The translations under genes were made by a program, and so were the position numbers. The notes under the pieces were generated by a model, which saw nothing but the letters and a program-made list of their open reading frames with translations, was not told where the DNA came from and did no database searches. A stretch of 64,000 nucleotides of DNA from Gnetum montanum (lineage: Eukaryota; Streptophyta; Gnetopsida; Gnetales; Gnetaceae): positions 356,099 through 420,098 of the forward strand of contig MNCI01028365.1 of NCBI GenBank assembly GCA_015680685.1. Reading direction: 5' to 3'. Shown here piece after piece: positions 10,655 to 22,435 of this stretch. Numbering within the stretch: position 1 is the stretch's first letter; every line of letters begins with the position of its first letter.

Positions 10655-12524
10655 CTATGATTCATATTTGCAACAACATTTACAAGCCTTCCATGATGTC
10701 TATGTTCACTACAACGTTGAAAGTGAATGACAAAAGCTTAAGCTCTTTCCTAGGATACTAATTAATAAATAAAAAGTGTGGTATCAATCATTGAAACCAA
10801 ATTCAATCCAACAGTGGTCAACAATATTAGAACTTTTCAATGAGAGATACCAAACCTATAAGAGAGTGTCCTACCTAAGGAGACAAATCCAAGAGTGGAA
10901 AAAAGAGCAACCCTTGGACATGGCCTTAGATAGTTATTATGCCTTATTGAATAAATGCCCAGGTCATGGTTTCTCTAAGGAAGAGCAACTTTACCACATC
11001 ATAGATGGGATTTTTTATGAAATAAGGGTGACCCTTGAGACGTATGACCTAGGGGAACTATATGAGCTCCAAGCCCATTAGATCAAAGAGCTCATCAAGT
11101 GTATGGCAAAAGAAGAAGGAGAAATGTGTAAATGGGAGAATGTTGAAAAACATCAATGGGACCCAACTCTTCAATCGAAGGAGGTCCAAATTTTTGTTAA
11201 GGGAAATGAAGCTACCTTTGATAAGGTGATCCCACAACAAAATTTGCTGATAAAGAAGTCTCTAGATGATTTAGAAGCAAAGTTTAATAGGATGTCCAAA
11301 TGGGTAAATGATAGTATCACAAATCTTGTTGAGATGGTCATGGAGAAGCTCATGCAACACAAGTGAGATGATTGCAATCAATAGAGGATACAGAACCTAG
11401 AAACAACTAAGAACACTTTTTGGCAAACAAGAAAAATGGTTGATGAAAGTGAGGCTAAAGACTCCACTATAGACGAAGATGATGGATGTAACCTATGAAT
11501 ATATGACCACTCAAGGGCTCAATGCCCTATATTATTACATCTACAAGAGTATTGGGTCGGTGCCTTAAATCGAAAATTTGTGCAAAAGCACATGTTTGGG
11601 AGACTTCCTCTCCCATGAGGTAATTTTAGATAGTCCCACAACCAATCATACCATCCTAGGGGGACTTATTACTAGCCTCAACAAGATCATCAACTGCAAT
11701 GGCAATAACCACAATCGTGGGGGAGTCCACCATGAAATCAACCATACTCACAAAAACCTCATAGATATTATGTTCAACACCTTGTCTCTCCAACTAGTTC
11801 TACATCCTCTACTTCTAATCACCACTACCACTCTCCCACGTACCATTAATACATGACATCCCCTAAAGGATCACCACCTCGTGCCTTTTACCCTCCAACC
11901 TACCCTTGGTATTCTCATCATCCACCTCCTTATATGTCATCATTAGCAACTTAGGAAGGTCCAGCATCCCAATATCAACAAACAAGTAACACTTATGTTG
12001 CAACTATGAATAGACATGTTGAGACTAGTGGGTCCCAACCACAATGTTGAAAACATCCCTTTTGGAGGAAAGGCCATAAGCTACAGCAAATCATGAATGG
12101 ACCCACCACATCAACCAAGCCAACACAAGGCCAATCTAGTGCAACACCTTCCTTGCCTCAACCAATGTCCTCCAACCATATACATTGGCTACCATCCATC
12201 AGTACTCCAATCCCACATCCAACTAATGAATCCACAAATATGGGGAGATAAATGAATCCATGAATACCATCTCATACTCAAGGGTGCAATCATGGGTCAG
12301 TTATCCATAATGTTAACACACGTCATATCTTGACTCACCATACATATAACCATCAAGTGTGTGACCAACAATTTTTCTACCTAGCCATCACATTGTTAAG
12401 AGGCATCTAGTGGCTAGGTCATGAAGGGTTCCCAACATTTTATACATGCATGGATCCTATTCATCCACTTACTAATCCTAGCCACAACCAAATGTTTAGT
12501 TTTGGGGGTTACCCCCCATTCTAA

Positions 12525-14436
12525 TCTTCAAGATTTTTAAGTGATTTTAATCTTTTTGTTTTACAATTTTTTTTATCATTTTCCTATTTTTTCTACCTTT
12601 TTTAGTTGTTGTTGTTATTTCCTTGTATGTAATCTTGTTATTGATCATGTTGCCCATCGAGGTGAGGTTTTTCTCTATGTTGTTGAGTCATAAGGGATTG
12701 ATTATTCAAACATTGAGACCACAGCTTCCATTCACCAATTCCATTAATAAGAGGTTCTTGCTCTGGTCATAATGGTAATCTTTTTCATCATCTAATCTAA
12801 TAATAAGTCTATAAGCATTGTGTCTGGATGGAAGAGTGTAGAACTAAGGTGGAATGTAAAGGGTGTGACATCAAGGGAATTTGTCGATTCTCTTTGGCTA
12901 CTTTTGTATGTTCGATCATGTTGATGAGGTTGTAACCATATCCTTGTAGATCTAACAAAAAATGGGAGTAAAAACAACTTTAAACAACACTGAATAAACT
13001 TCTGTAGGTGCCACTGGAAAGACACATACCCATGCCTAAAGGTTGGTGACTTATCAGACCAAAAAAAAAAACAATAATTGTGTCATAATAATGCTCCTTC
13101 CTTGGAAAAAACGGTAGGTGATGTTACTCCTTGCAACTTTGATAGTCTTATGGTTGTTTGTCGAGGGGATGAAATGATGTGGTGTCACTGAAAGGTGGTT
13201 TGGACTTGGTTTGCATCTTGGAAAGAAGGACACATGATTATTTAAACATTAATAACACACAAGGTTTTATTAAGACCACGGTACGACATCTCATGTCTCA
13301 ATTTTTGTGATCCCTTCTACAATCCATCTCATCTCATTTTTCAAATGTTCATAACTTGTGGTTTGGTGTAACATGGAGTGATTATCTCAATTTGTTGATT
13401 TTAACATGTGTGTGTTTTGTTTCATAGGTATGCATTGCATTCAACCCCTCTAGTGCCTACAGAAATTATAGGTGTGGTTACATAAGGGCATCATATGCTA
13501 GAGCTTGCTTTGGTGACGATCCACTTATGTACCTTTTGTGACTTGTACTTATTTACTGTGCACACACAATTTTTCACCTTCCAAAAAATCAAATGTTTTC
13601 ATCCTATTGTTTCCCTTCTCACAACATTAATCTGTCCCACAATCAAGCTTTCAATGCCCTTTTTCTTGCTCATTCTCGTACTTTTCACATTGATGACTTT
13701 ACCTTATCCTACTTTTGGTGCCTCCAATTATTTTTACACTTACCCAAAATGAAAAATTTAACTTTCAACCTTCTAATCAAACTTAGAGCTTTAGTTTTCA
13801 TGTTCTTTGGCCCCATCAAAATCGAAATTTTTGGATCTCAAAATCGTGTATCTGACATCGAGTCTGAAAAAAAGTATATATAGTTGGCCCCCATGCAACA
13901 TGAACTTCATTTTTCTCATTTAATACTAGGGGAGTTGTTGCAATTTTGTCTCATGAATTAGAGCTCTATGCCTCCATCTTCCACTTGTGATATCTGGCTA
14001 TCTAACGCTCTACTTTTGGTACCATTTAAATCTATTTGAACCTGGAGTGTTCAACTTAGTCATGGGGGCTGCTTGCTTGCAAACTTTGTGCTAATTTGCT
14101 AAAATTTACTATCACCTGAAAGGTATCATAAGGGTAAGGCTGTTAAAAACCTTAGGACTTATAATGAGAAATCATTAATGATAGTGCCAGAAATCCAATT
14201 TCTCTAACCCTCAGGCCTATAGCCATTATTTTAAGCCACATATAATGAAAAAGGAACTAATTGCGATGGGTTGTAGAAAGAGATAGATACTTTTTGGGGG
14301 AATTTTCGTGAAAATTTTTCTAACCTGGAAATCATACACATAATGAGCTTAATGAACTAAGATTATGAGTAAGGTATGAGTGGATTAATGATAACAAACA
14401 TAACCTTGGTAACACTTGGTTTTTACTTGATTGCAA
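12525..14436 (+). other. Element A spacer between gag and ORF3
   Basis: Non-coding. It has the same block order as the pol-ORF3 spacers of B, C and E: a T-rich tract (12,530-12,605), GGGTGTGACATCAAGGGA (12,861-12,878) and AAGACACATACCCATGCCTA (13,018-13,037). This shows that gag has been joined directly to the post-pol region. Confidence 0.6.
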
Positions 14437-17165
14437 ATGGTCCCAAAAAGAGGTGCTCAGGTTGAACCCTTGCAGCAAGCCGCTAAGCATCCACATGGTG
14501 GTCGTGGCCAACAAGGACAATACAAGGAACATGCTGAACATGAGGCCTAATCTTTTAGTATCCATCAAGAGGCCCCTGCTACCGTGAAATCAACCTATGG
14601 GGAGGCAATAGAAGTATCGACTCCTAAATAGGGAAAATGTCTCATGTTGCCCCCTGATTACCTTGCTACTATCTTGGAAAAGTCCACATTGGCCTTGGTC
14701 ATTGCGAAAATGAACTTCAGCCTGTTCGTGGAATTTTCCATAGAAGCAATGTGGACACAACTCAAAGCATCCCCATTATGGCTGATCCTATTAGACACTA
14801 GTGAATGGTACCTGGGGGAAGTCTATCAATTCTGGCATAATAAGGACAAAGGTACCATTGTGAATATCTATGGGGTGAAAGCCTCTTACATAGTCAAAGA
14901 TATAGCTGTAGCTCTCAACTTACCCAACGAAGGGACCAAGGTTGCTCACTTGTTCACTAGATTCAACCTCAAAATGAAGAGACTATGGCTGAGGTAGGCA
15001 TATGGCAAAGAAGATAAGTCATACAATGAGATGACTTTTGAAGAGAATACCTACTTTAAGATTGGGATGTACCACCTATTTCCTACCAAGGGGTTTAATT
15101 GAATCTTGACTTATGCAGCTAGGGGAAGTGCCATTCTAATGGGAAAATTTGTAGTCAACCTTTCCCAATATTACTTCATAGAAATTCAATGGTGATTGGA
15201 AGAAATGAAGTTAGGGAAACCAAAACTTTTGTTTCCCTGTTTGATTAGAAAATTGTGTAAGCGTGGAGGGATCTTAGGATATACCAATGATGTCCTTTGA
15301 AAGGCTTAGCACGCCTCCTTTGTAGAGCTCCTCAAAAACACAACACCAAGAAAATATTTTGGTGAGGAGCAAGAAGCTGAAAAGGAGGTGAAACTCAGAA
15401 TTGAAACACAACAAGAGCCTAATTAGCATCTATAAGCACAAGCTCTACCATTGCCACCCAAGATTATAGACTATCAATGAACCACTTGCAAAGAATCACT
15501 GAGATTGTTAGTTGGGGGAGCAGGGATGAGGCCAATCTCTTCTAGGTTATGGATGATGCTGTATGGCCCACTGTATTAGCTGATCCAATAAGGGGAGAGA
15601 TCTCGATTCAGTCAAAAGAAGGGGGATCCAAATGGTCGCACCAAATCTCTAGAAATGTTGCATCCTTTCAAGTCACCCTGGAAACTAGCGAAGGTGTCAT
15701 AGTTATGGTGCTACAACATGAAGATGCAATAGGCACCATAGAGGTGATCATTGATCATATCAAGGAGTCATTTAATGTTCTTGTTGTGCCTCTGACCAAT
15801 CTGGCAAGAACTAGGGATGCACAAATGTTGCTAGGATCTCAATGACTCCTGCATGCATGAGGATGTGCTTGATCATTTGTTGTAGATAAATTAAGTGATG
15901 AACACTCTATTCAACATTACTAATGATGTCATTGTAGCTCAATCAACCCTCATCACTACCAAAGGAAAGTTGGTCATGGCTGAGGTTAAGGAAAAACATG
16001 CAGAAGTTGAAATACAAAGATTGCAAGAAGAGTTGGCTACCCTGTAAACTGAATGATGGGATCTTGCCTAATTTGTTGTGCCTAACCAATTGGATTAAGT
16101 TTGGATAGAAGATCTTGCCAAGAAAGTGAAAGAGAAAGCAATTGCAGAGCAAGAAAAGAAGACGGTGGTATGGAATGCCTCTGCTATAGATGCACGAACT
16201 TATGCACATAAAAAGGCACTGATCACTCCCCAAAAAGAGAACAAGCAGCTCATTGTAGAGAATGCTCAGTTGACCATAGTGGAGAAGCATAAGGAAATTT
16301 TGGAAGAGAGTATCCACCACTTAAGAGAACAACTAGTGAGGGTTAACTAGGATGTCAATAGATTGGCCCAAGAAAATAGAACCCTCTTTATGGAGAAGGT
16401 ATGTGCTCTTTGTCAAAAGATAGCAATTGAGATTAGCACGTAGCAAAATGAGGCCAAGAAACATGAGAAGTTAAAAGAACATTTCCATGACTAGGTTGGC
16501 ATGTATAAGGAAATTAATGAGAAGGAAATAAAGATGGCCAAGGCCCACATTAGCTCCTTGGTAGCACAAAATTCTGAATGGCAGGCTATTTTGGATAGTT
16601 ATGCCATGGTCCAACAAGTGGAAGTTAAAAATAAGGACTTGTAGATAGAAGAGTTGAAGGAATACATGGCATTGGTTAACCTTAGATATGCCAACCTTGC
16701 CATGTTAACAATAGGTTATCTTCGAAGCGAGTTGGAGAAGCAAGTGACAACCACCCATGCGTTGTATGAGAAAGAGTTTGTGAATTGGAAGGATGCATGC
16801 GTTACAAGTGGCAAACTCAAAATTAAAGGTGGTTAAAGCTAGATAGCAGGGACTAAAAATGTAGCCTTGAACCTAGCTTAGAGATTAATAGATTATCATG
16901 AGCTAAGGGATAAATCTAGGGCTTTCGAGAAGAAATGACAGCAGTTCACAACATGGTACGTCAAGGCACATCAAATGTTTTTGCAACTGCCATGTCCTTG
17001 GGATGTACAGGCACTAGCACACATCAGCATAGCAACCTAAATAGTGCACAACCCAGGGATAGAGGAGGAAAAATTGTAGGCCTTGCTGAACCATTACAAC
17101 TTTTAGTGGCTGACAATAAAGGGAAGTGGCCAATGGAAGAGCCACCACCTTTAGGCACCACATGA
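14437..17165 (+). pseudogene. Element A ORF3 (post-pol coiled-coil ORF), best-preserved copy
   Basis: ATG at 14,437 (MVPKRGAQVEPLQQ) directly after TTGATTGCAA, the position where B, C and E have an AG acceptor. It ends WPMEEPPPLGTT at 17,165. Domain 1 (about residues 70-290) includes WYLGEVYQFWHNKDKGTIV and the YHLFPTKGFN, ILMGKF and FPCLIRKLCKRGGI blocks. A middle region (15,549-15,845) includes SFQVTLETSEGVIVMVLQHE. From about 16,100 the protein is a long Lys/Glu/Gln coiled coil. Breaks are mainly point nonsense changes (CAA/CAG to TAA/TAG, TGG to TGA) plus one or two frameshifts. No signal peptide or membrane helix is apparent, so it does not look like a classic env. The FP.LI..LC pattern recalls a putative plant transposon-associated domain; that is a weak resemblance only. 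Confidence 0.65.
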
Positions 17166-17339
17166 GCTTTCTAGTCTTGTTTGTTATTCTCTTTTGTAAT
17201 AATATGTTCCATTTTTTTCTTGAACCACTATGGCATGAGAAGAGATAGTCATTTTGTTCATTGTTGAGTTAGTCCATAATTCCATACCTATTAATATTTT
17301 GTAAAGAACTTGTTCCTCATTTTGTTTAACTTGAGGACA

Positions 17340-17363
17340 AGTTTTCATTTAGTCATGGAGGTA
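17340..17363 (+). other. Polypurine tract region of element A
   Basis: AGTCATGGAGGTA runs into the 3' LTR start TGATGAG at 17,364, preceded by ACTTGAGGACAAGTT. The same pair of blocks precedes the 3' LTRs of B, C and E. Confidence 0.65.
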
Positions 17364-17504
17364 TGATGAGTCATCCTTTTAGGGCCCTAATGTCAGATTC
17401 GTGATGTCAGAGTCCCGACATTGAACACATGACATTAGAGTCTCGACGTCGTGTACCTAATGTCGAGGTTAATAAGCAATGTCAGATACTCAACGTTGCC
17501 TCAT
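17364..17504 (+). mobile_element. 3' LTR of element A, truncated
   Basis: TGATGAGTCATCCTTTTAGGG aligns with the first 90-110 bases of A's 5' LTR, including the GATGTC motifs, then homology stops after TGCCTCAT at about 17,504 before the TATA box. The remaining ~700 bases are absent and unrelated sequence follows. Confidence 0.7.
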
Positions 17505-20500
17505 TGTAGTGGATAGTGTCCATTATTATATTTAATTATGCTTTATTTATATTTGGAACATTATCTTTCCTTCAAATGGGGCAAGTGGAAGCCTACAAGT
17601 GAAACAAGTGGAATTCTACAACTTTGTCAAGTGGGGAAGGTGACTCATCCACCACTTAGTGAGGATTGTGACAAATGGTTTAAATGCCTAAAAAGAAGGA
17701 AGCTTGGTTGAAGACACTTGGATGAAAGTTAAGCATTTTAGCACCTATAAAAGGAGGGTTAGATTGCTTAAGATTTCATCATCTTTCAATTCAAGTTTGG
17801 TAGTGAAGGTTATAGAGAGCTAATAGAGTTTGAGAGAGCAATGAGAAAGCCTTTTATTCCATATGTGATGGGATGTTGCCCTGAGCATGTATTGAAAGCT
17901 TATCTAAAGGCTAGATCTTGTGGAGCTCCAAAGGAGTGTCCTTTTATGGCTTGGTTATCCGATGAATTTTCTTTTCTCACTAGAGGTTTGGATATAGAGT
18001 CCAATGTTTGGGGGCACTATCAAGATTGCTCCAAAGAAGAGGAAAAAGGAAAAGAGCCACCAACTTATGAAGAGTCTTCATGGGGATGGGGAGAAGCTTT
18101 TGTCTCCCGAGAGGAAAATGAAGGACTTAATGAAGAGGAATAGAAGAGCTCATTCGAAAAGGAAAATGAGAAAAATGCCAAAGAGAAAGCTCATATAGAT
18201 CAAGATGAGAGCTCTACCAAGCCAAAGAACAACAGGACCGCCTTCATCACATCAGAGATTTTCTATGAAACAGTGAGAGAGATGAGGATTCCCACTAGGG
18301 TAACCCTCACAATTCAGTTTCCATCCCAAGAACAGTTCATGAAGGACTTGATAATGTATAGTTTGTTGTGTACAGTTTGATTTTGCTTAGGAATGAGGTT
18401 TTTGTCCTATCACACCTTATGTGAAATGGGAATTTTCCTCAAAAAATATTTCTATTCAGTTGTAAAAAAATTTTTAGTCTTGAAAAAGGGGGTAGAAATG
18501 TTGGCACATTTGGCCATTACATGGAGCAGTTGGAATATTTTGTTCAAAATTAGCACAATCCCTGGTTGTAAATTTGCAGTTTAGTATTGCGAGTTAATGG
18601 GTATTCTTGGAGAAGCAAGCCAATGGTAAATAATCTTGATGTTGAAGCCTTCTTGGAAAGTAAGTTAAAATGCCAAGTTATTTTCTTGAGTGAAGATTGG
18701 AATAAAAAAAAGGAGGTGATTATTTACCACAAGAAAGCATACTCCCTGTTAATAGTGGCAAAATAGACAACACCGTGGGTAATGGATTATCAAAAATCGG
18801 CTAAGAGTTGGAAGCAAGTGAAGGACCTAATGGACTACCAACAGGTTTTGAATCCATAAATTTAAAATTATCAAAGGATGTAAAGGTTTCTGTATTGCAG
18901 ACAAACCCAAATTCACGTATGTCCAAAGGCCCATTGTTAACACTGCCGGAGACAAAAAGCGAAAATCAGAAAAACAGAACTGAGGCCAATTTAAGGCAGA
19001 ACGCGGCAGATATATCATCAATTCCAACAGAGGCACTTGTGGATTTCAGAAGAATGGACACCTATTTTGCGCAATGAACAAATCTGGGTTTTCATCCGCA
19101 GTAACGACAAATGCCTTTAAAACCCTGGTGGACGTTGCTTGAAGAATCTACACCAAATGTTGGATGAAAATTCTGAAAGCCAAACAGTTTACCAGTTATC
19201 ATAGACGGAGGGAAGTGAAAATCTACGAAGCAAGGATTAAATCACATAATCATCAAAACCTGCAGGGCATTTTCGAGATGCAGAGGTTACAATAGTTGCA
19301 GATCCTTATGGAACACACAGCGACGTTTCCTAACGCGGCGGTTGAGTCTTCTCCTGTGATGGTAGTTGCTGGTAACAATTTTTGGTCAAAGAAGATATTT
19401 TGAATCAATTGCGGGCAGTTGCAGCATCGATGCCTTCACCTTCGGGCTCATATTTCGGCCATCCCAAATTTTAATTTTAATTATCGGGGATGCAGAAAGG
19501 ATAAATTAACTACCGCTACCACCAATAAGGTGGATATTATATTATATTTTTATGGTAAAATCTTAGAGATTAATGACACTTAGTATTTAAAATTTAAATT
19601 AAATTAAATTAGATTATGGATTTTAGATTTATTTTAATAAATTACTTACGAAGGTAATATTTATAATATTTACAAATATTAATTCCTCCTAACTTTATGA
19701 ATAACTTCCTAACTCCCTCCTAATTAAATGGGCAAGTAACATCCTAACTTGTTGGGCAAGTAATCTCCTAATTGGTTGGCCAAGTTACTTGGGAGAAAAG
19801 TTAGCTAGGATATTTTGGCATGTAGCTACCTTGTAAACCTTATAAAAAGGCTTCATGGGATGAAGTCTTTTAAAGGGGGATTTTTGAAGGATAATTTTTG
19901 GGAAAAAACTTTTAGAGAAGAGACTTTTGGAAGGTCTCATACATCACACTTTGAAGGCTACTAGTTAGCACTTAGGCTCTCACTTGAAGACACTTTGGGG
20001 TCTTGAGAAGAGCATTTGCAAAGAAGATTTGTAAAGACGATTGCTTGTAAGATGACTTGTTAAAGGAAAGATTTCAGCCTCTTTGTCATGGTCCTGTGAG
20101 TTATGCATTTCATTTTTTATTTTGTTTAAATTGTTTAGCTAGTGGTTTAGATAGTATCATCCTTGGCAAGTAATTTTGGGATTTTTAGATTGCTCTTATT
20201 GTTCTTGTTGCCCGATAGAAATTTCTATTAAAATTTTGCCATAGAAGCGCTTGTGTTTAAAAGCCTTAAGAGCATTTTAGTAGTAAATTTCATTATTGTG
20301 CAACGTGTGGGAACTGCTATTGGGATTGTTGTAAGAGAGCCTCTGTTTGTAGTCACGCCGTTGAACAATTCAGTAGTCGAGAGGGTTCAGAAAATCTTTG
20401 GTATTTTGATGGGACCAGAATAGCTTCTTTTTATCTTTAAAGTGAATTCTCGTGGTATTTCAATCAGAAATTGTCAAGTCTTTTAAAGGTTCTGTTTGAA

Positions 20501-21160
20501 TGCAATCGTTGACATCTATTATCTAGTCAAAATGGAGTCTCGTACGTGGTAGTTTACGCAGCAATTTTTGGTAGCATAATAGGATTGTCTTGAAGATATT
20601 GCTTGTTTGAGCCTTGGAAGTTTGAACAATTCGTAGATATTGAATTTGGGATAGCTTTATTGCGAAGTGTTTACTCGTGTCATTTTACCTTGTTTAAATA
20701 TTTGAGGTCTACACAAATCTGCTTTCTTTTCTTTTCTGCTTATTTCCATTGAATCTTGCTCTATTTCTAGTTTTCTTGTGGAACTATCTCTTTCTCTGGG
20801 GAAAATTAGGAGTAGATTGTGGAGTTGTGCTCAAATGTTTTTGCAAAATTTTATTTGTTACAAGTAGGTATTATAAGGACCATGTAGACTAGGCAGTTGA
20901 ACAAAATAGGAAACTTTCAACAACTCACAGTACTTGGCAAAGTTGGCTGAATCTCTTTAAAGTAAGTCATTCATAGTTTACACACAACACAATCATTACA
21001 TTTCACACAACCACACGTCGCAATAGCACACACACATACTCACATTAACTACTGAGTTTATTTGGAGGTATCTAGGCCTTGGTGTTTCCAGAGACTAGTA
21101 GGCACCTAAATCCTGTTCGAGGACACTCGTTGGCGGTCGCATCCCAAACGGTCGCCAACA
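17505..21160. mobile_element. Unclassified insertion, probably a non-autonomous LTR-type element
   Basis: The sequence changes character at 17,505 (TGTAGTGGATAGTG) and again at 21,160 (GTCGCCAACA), with B's gag resuming beyond. TG...CA ends fit an LTR retroelement, but I found no matching target duplication or clear LTR pair. It has TATAAAAGG at 17,753 before a short ORF (17,841), a CpG-containing non-coding stretch (18,780-19,500) and an LTR-like stretch (19,540-20,900) with TTATAAAAAGG at 19,840. No RT, integrase or gag core is visible. More than one insertion may be involved. Confidence 0.4.
17841..18143 (+). CDS. Unrecognised 100-codon ORF in the unclassified insertion
   Basis: Open from MRKPFIPYVMGCC to EENEGLNEEE. 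Cys-rich at the start (CCPEH, RSCGAPKECP), then a hydrophobic/aromatic stretch (FMAWLSDEFSFLTRGLDI) and a Glu-rich tail. It starts 88 bases after a TATAAAAGG box. The same frame continues after the first stop with polar sequence (NRTAFITSEIFYETVREM), so the original ORF was probably longer. I do not recognise the family; a gag-like or captured host fragment in a non-autonomous element are both possible. Confidence 0.3.
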   Translation: MRKPFIPYVMGCCPEHVLKAYLKARSCGAPKECPFMAWLSDEFSFLTRGLDIESNVWGHYQDCSKEEEKGKEPPTYEESSWGWGEAFVSREENEGLNEEE

Positions 21161-21177
21161 GATGACAAGAGAGTTAA

Positions 21178-21502
21178 CCTACTTTTCCCTATTATGTGCA
21201 AGTTCGATTTTCATAGTAGCATCTCTTTGGGTTGATAGGGTATTATCATGTATTTGGTCACATGGTACCCTTCTTATACATGACTCAGATTCATTCCCCT
21301 CAAAGTCGTTTGAAGCATGATGCTTGTTGAATGGTCTAGAGGCAAAAGGATGTTGCCTTGTAGATCTCTCCACCTCATTTGCCCATCTTGGTGGAAGATG
21401 AAAGTAAAATTAGGGTAGTAAGGATCATTGTGAGCACACAAGATTCTTACCTGCATGGACATACTCTAGTCTTCATCATCATTTGTTTTGTCATTTACCC
21501 TC
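21178..21502 (-). pseudogene. Element B gag N-terminal segment (left of element E)
   Basis: Minus-strand reading includes YYPNFTFIFHQDGQMRWRDL and GNILLPLDHSTSIML, matching C's gag (FIFHQDEQLR, ELQDNIVLP). It continues in frame from the first 15 codons at 36,321-36,364 once E is removed, with one stop near 21,465. The left end stops near 21,178 where unrelated sequence begins. Confidence 0.65.
21498..21502. repeat. Target-site duplication CCCTC, left copy
   Basis: CCCTC immediately before TGATGAG at 21,503; the second copy is at 36,316-36,320, immediately after ATCATCA. Confidence 0.85.
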
Positions 21503-22435
21503 TGATGAGTGGTTGAGGTACCCCTATGCCCAACCATATGAATCATGAAGCATTCACACGTGATCTGATCAAATCCTACGGACTCTATGTCTTCTAGTAC
21601 ACTAGTCTTCTAGGAAGTGAACCTTACCCTAACAGTCATTTGTTGTCTTCCCAATTACACCTATGATTCACAAAGAAATGGTTAAGTGTAATTGAGGGGT
21701 ATGAATTTTATTATTTTATGTTTTATTCTCTTGGTGCTTAAAATAGAGAATTGAAGTATTTTAATAACTAATCTCTAACTAGTCCTAACATAAGCATCTA
21801 GTCTGGCTTTCCATACACGTCCTAAACCCATGTATCCACTACTGTGGTTACTAAGCGCTATGCTATTGGATGAACCAAATAATAATGCTACTAGGATTGC
21901 CAAGCGAATACGTGTTTATGCTTAAAGCAGTCGTACTTATGTGCTTAATCTATTTAGTTTAATTAATTAACTAGTCATTTGAAATCTAATTTATCTTAAT
22001 TAATTACATAATTAATGAAAAAAATAAATGCATAAATGAATCATTAATCTATTCTAAGTGTTGCAAGGTTTGATCAAAAGGCTCATCTTTTTTGCCATTC
22101 ACACTAGTGTGTTTAGGTACAATAGTGTTTGAATAAAGATCTATACACTTTCTAACTCTTATTGTGGGCACTTAGAGAAATATTCTAACTCTCAAATGAC
22201 AAAACTACAAGAGCTTTGCTACTACTATGACAAGACATGCCATAAAAACAGTTGATGAGCATGTATTTATAGACTTTATTCTAGAGCTACATTGACAGGG
22301 CCTCATAGATGTAGTAAACACTACATTGATATGGCCTTGTCAACAAGGCAACACAATATAGATAGTTCACATTGACAGGGCCTCATTGATGACTCCAATA
22401 GGAGCTAGTCGATGTGACACAACGACGAATCATCA
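21503..22435 (-). mobile_element. 3' LTR of element E
   Basis: 933 bp, TGATGAGTGG to GAATCATCA, clearly similar end to end to 35,369-36,315. The polypurine tract abuts its high-coordinate end, which makes it the 3' LTR of a minus-strand element. Confidence 0.85.

Larger units (their letters stand above)
9094..12524 (+). pseudogene. Element A gag, interrupted by solo LTR G
   Basis: Starts MSLSHGSDYALYSEH at 9,094. It runs through a Ser/Asp/Arg-rich region (SSSSPSSSFPSMSSFDEDE, then DECRYRDR) also seen in H and C, reaches MNNIIKFLGGY at 9,690, is broken by LTR G, and resumes at YDSYLQQHLQAFHD. The retrotransposon gag core follows: WYQSLKPNSIQQWSTILELF and YQTYKRVSYL (10,776-11,081). A charged and then Pro/Gln/His-rich tail ends GGYPPF and TAA at 12,522. 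There are several stops and shifts. No protease, RT or integrase follows: the next sequence is the post-pol spacer. Assembly of virus-like particles is the known role of gag; this copy cannot make a full protein. Confidence 0.7.

Noticed and set aside
15943-16320. 125-codon minus-strand ORF
   Set aside because: Antisense of A's ORF3 coiled coil; Leu/Phe-rich composition is the expected complement of Lys/Glu codons.
21121-21160. Imperfect inverted repeat CGTTGGCGGTCGC...GGTCGCCAACA as a primer-binding site or terminal repeat
   Set aside because: The minus strand vaguely resembles a PBS (TGGCGACCG), but no LTR pair or tRNA match could be established.
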